The translations under genes and the position numbers were made by a program. Positions 62,150 to 64,000 of a DNA stretch of 64,000 nt are shown piece after piece. The notes under the pieces were generated by a model. That model saw only the letters and a list, made by a program, of their open reading frames with translations, made no database searches and was not told where the DNA came from. The DNA lies in NCBI RefSeq assembly GCF_025833875.1, contig NZ_JAOYOD010000001.1, positions 4,464,001 to 4,528,000 of the forward strand. Direction: 5' to 3'. Origin of the DNA: Reichenbachiella ulvae (lineage in GTDB: Bacteria; Bacteroidota; Bacteroidia; Cytophagales; Cyclobacteriaceae). The stretch's first letter is position 1. Every line of letters starts with the position of its first letter.

Positions 62150-63733
62150 ATGGCAGATGTAAGACCAGACGAAGTATCAGCAATATTGAGAGAACAACTC
62201 TCAGACTTCAGAACAGAAGCTGAACTCGAGGAAATTGGAACTGTACTCCAGATTGGTGACGGTGTAGCCCGTATCTACGGTTTGACCCAAGCACAATCAG
62301 GTGAGCTTTTAGAGTTCGAAAACGGCCTAAAGGCAATGGTTTTGAACCTGGAAGAAGACAATGTGGGTGCGGTACTTTTAGGGGAATCTTCTCAAGTAAA
62401 AGAAGGTGACACTGTAAAGAGAACGAAAAAAATCGCTTCGATCAAAGCAGGTGATGGTCTATGCGGACGTGTAGTGGATACTTTGGGTAACCCTATCGAT
62501 GGTAAAGGTCCTATCTCTGGCGAATTGTTCGAGATGCCATTGGAAAGAAAAGCACCTGGGGTAATCTACAGACAACCTGTAGATGAGCCACTTCAAACAG
62601 GTATTACTTCTATCGATTCGATGATTCCAATTGGTAGAGGACAAAGAGAGTTGATCATCGGTGACCGTCAGACTGGTAAGACTGCCGTTGCGATCGATAC
62701 GATCATCAATCAAAAAGAATTTTATGAAAAAGGAGAGCCTGTATTTTGTATCTATGTAGCTATAGGTCAAAAAGCTTCTACAGTGGCTGGTATCGTTAGT
62801 GCATTGGATAAAGCTGGGGCTATGGATTATACAGTGGTAGTTGCCGCTTCTGCTTCTGATCCAGCTCCTATGCAGTTCTTTGCTCCTTTTACAGGTGCTG
62901 CGATCGGTGAATACTTCCGTGACACAGGGCGTCCAGCATTGGTGGTTTACGATGACTTGTCTAAGCAAGCAGTAGCTTACCGTGAGGTGTCTCTTCTATT
63001 GAGAAGACCTCCAGGACGTGAGGCATATCCAGGTGATGTATTCTATCTTCACTCAAGATTGCTAGAGAGAGCGGCTAAGTTGAACGAAAACGATGACATT
63101 GCTCAGGCGATGAACGACTTGCCAGAATCATTGAAAGGAAAAGTAAAAGGTGGTGGATCTTTGACTGCCCTTCCGATCATCGAGACTGCTGCGGGTGACG
63201 TTTCTGCATATATTCCTACCAACGTAATTTCGATTACTGATGGTCAGATCTTCCTTGAGACTAACCTGTTTAACTCAGGTATCAGACCAGCGATCAACGT
63301 AGGTATCTCTGTATCTCGTGTAGGGGGATCTGCTCAGATCAAATCAATGAGGAAAGTAGCAGGTACTTTGAAACTAGATCAGGCACAATTTAGAGAACTA
63401 GAGGCTTTTGCTAAATTTGGTTCTGACCTGGATACAGCGACTAAATTGACGATCGAAAGAGGTCAGAAAAACCAGGAAATCTTGAAGCAACCTCAGTATT
63501 CTCCAATACCAGTAGGTGAGCAGGTAGCATTGATTTATGCTTCTACCAAAGGTTTCATGGATAAAGTTCCTGTAAATAAGGCACAGGCTTATCAAAAGGA
63601 ATTCACTACTTTAATGAAGTCACAGCATTCTGATCTGATCGATCAATTGGCTGCTGGTAAATTCGACGATGAATTGACTGGAAAAGTAGGCGCTATCGCT
63701 GCTGAAGTAGCAAAAGGTTTTGAAGTAAAATAA
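62150..63733 (+). CDS. atpA: ATP synthase F1 subunit alpha
   Basis: The 527-residue protein has the P-loop [13 protein letters not shown], the N-terminal [17 protein letters not shown] start, [31 protein letters not shown] and the nucleotide-binding [30 protein letters not shown]. It forms the catalytic hexamer with beta. Its 42-base leader follows atpH. Confidence 0.97.
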   Translation: MADVRPDEVSAILREQLSDFRTEAELEEIGTVLQIGDGVARIYGLTQAQSGELLEFENGLKAMVLNLEEDNVGAVLLGESSQVKEGDTVKRTKKIASIKAGDGLCGRVVDTLGNPIDGKGPISGELFEMPLERKAPGVIYRQPVDEPLQTGITSIDSMIPIGRGQRELIIGDRQTGKTAVAIDTIINQKEFYEKGEPVFCIYVAIGQKASTVAGIVSALDKAGAMDYTVVVAASASDPAPMQFFAPFTGAAIGEYFRDTGRPALVVYDDLSKQAVAYREVSLLLRRPPGREAYPGDVFYLHSRLLERAAKLNENDDIAQAMNDLPESLKGKVKGGGSLTALPIIETAAGDVSAYIPTNVISITDGQIFLETNLFNSGIRPAINVGISVSRVGGSAQIKSMRKVAGTLKLDQAQFRELEAFAKFGSDLDTATKLTIERGQKNQEILKQPQYSPIPVGEQVALIYASTKGFMDKVPVNKAQAYQKEFTTLMKSQHSDLIDQLAAGKFDDELTGKVGAIAAEVAKGFEVK

Positions 63734-63742
63734 GAAGCTTAA

Positions 63743-64000
63743 ATGGCTAATTTAAAAGAAGTAAAGAATAGGATACAATCTATCACTTCGACACAGCAGA
63801 TTACTAGCGCCATGAAAATGGTGGCAGCTGCCAAGTTGAAGCGTGCGCAGGATCGCATTACGCAGATGAGACCTTATTCGCAAAAGCTGACAGGGATATT
63901 GCAAAACGTATCTACTGCACTGGGAGGTGATGTTGAAAACGCCTACGGTGAAGTAAGAGAAGTAGAGAATGTGCTGTTGGTGGTCGTTTCTTCTGATAGA
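63743..64000 (+). CDS. atpG: ATP synthase F1 subunit gamma, 3' end outside window
   Basis: ATG at 63743, 9 bases after the atpA stop, opens a frame reading [24 protein letters not shown] and [14 protein letters not shown], the conserved N-terminal helix of gamma, which is the central rotor. Eighty-six codons are inside the window, to the last base. Confidence 0.96.
   Translation, partial: MANLKEVKNRIQSITSTQQITSAMKMVAAAKLKRAQDRITQMRPYSQKLTGILQNVSTALGGDVENAYGEVREVENVLLVVVSSDR

Noticed and set aside
62459..62968. 169-residue minus-strand frame inside atpA
   Set aside because: Antisense of the highly conserved alpha-subunit sequence.

Overview
The window looks like a chromosomal segment of a gliding member of the Bacteroidota, most likely order Cytophagales (Reichenbachiella/Fulvivirga type). 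The evidence is a complete gldK-gldL-gldM-gldN type IX secretion/gliding cluster preceded by a PorP/SprF gene, a SprE/PorW-like lipoprotein gene, SusC-like/TonB-dependent barrels with carboxypeptidase-regulatory N-termini, a DUF4249 lipoprotein, DUF4271 beside hemD, fused IcmF, and -7 promoter elements of the form TAnnTTTG. No tRNA, rRNA or CRISPR array was seen.

Layout. 1-8,400: partial FAD/Fe-S oxidase, a 6-TM voltage-gated K+ channel with a zinc-ribbon tail, a convergent Cache + pentameric ligand-gated-ion-channel fusion (the most unusual protein here), a C-terminal processing protease and a BASS transporter. 8,400-14,600: a structured small-RNA candidate, hemB, a tandem retropepsin-PDZ protein and the fused mutase icmF. 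14,600-27,150: outer-membrane barrels, a Spy-like small protein, a lactonase-like lipoprotein, a YqhD-type alcohol dehydrogenase, a Crp/Fnr regulator, a metallo-beta-lactamase-fold lipoprotein and a DUF2892 protein.

27,150-33,520 is an accessory, decaying region. It holds an SH3-domain gene with an internal stop, a frameshifted REP-associated (Y1/HUH) transposase enclosed by a perfect 28-bp inverted REP pair, an orphan nuclease-toxin C-terminus with a probable immunity gene, a degenerate 21-bp tandem array, and a TlpA-like thioredoxin lipoprotein gene cut by an ISAs1-family element with 17-bp terminal repeats and a 10-bp target duplication.

33,600-46,300: a TonB receptor/DUF4249/esterase operon, a nested inverted-repeat element, hemW, an Omp85 protein, a WecA-like transferase, DUF4271, hemD and porP. 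46,500-57,730: gldKLMN facing a sprE-pbp1A-uvrC operon. 57,800-64,000: an M23 peptidase/bactofilin pair running into the ATP synthase genes atpZ-(AtpI-like)-atpB-E-F-H-A-G, with atpG cut by the window edge; atpD and atpC are not in the window.

Together these encode envelope biogenesis (T9SS, Omp85, PBP1A, bactofilin/M23), haem synthesis (hemB, hemD, hemW), energy conversion and signal sensing. Functions are inferred from sequence reading alone; no database search was run.
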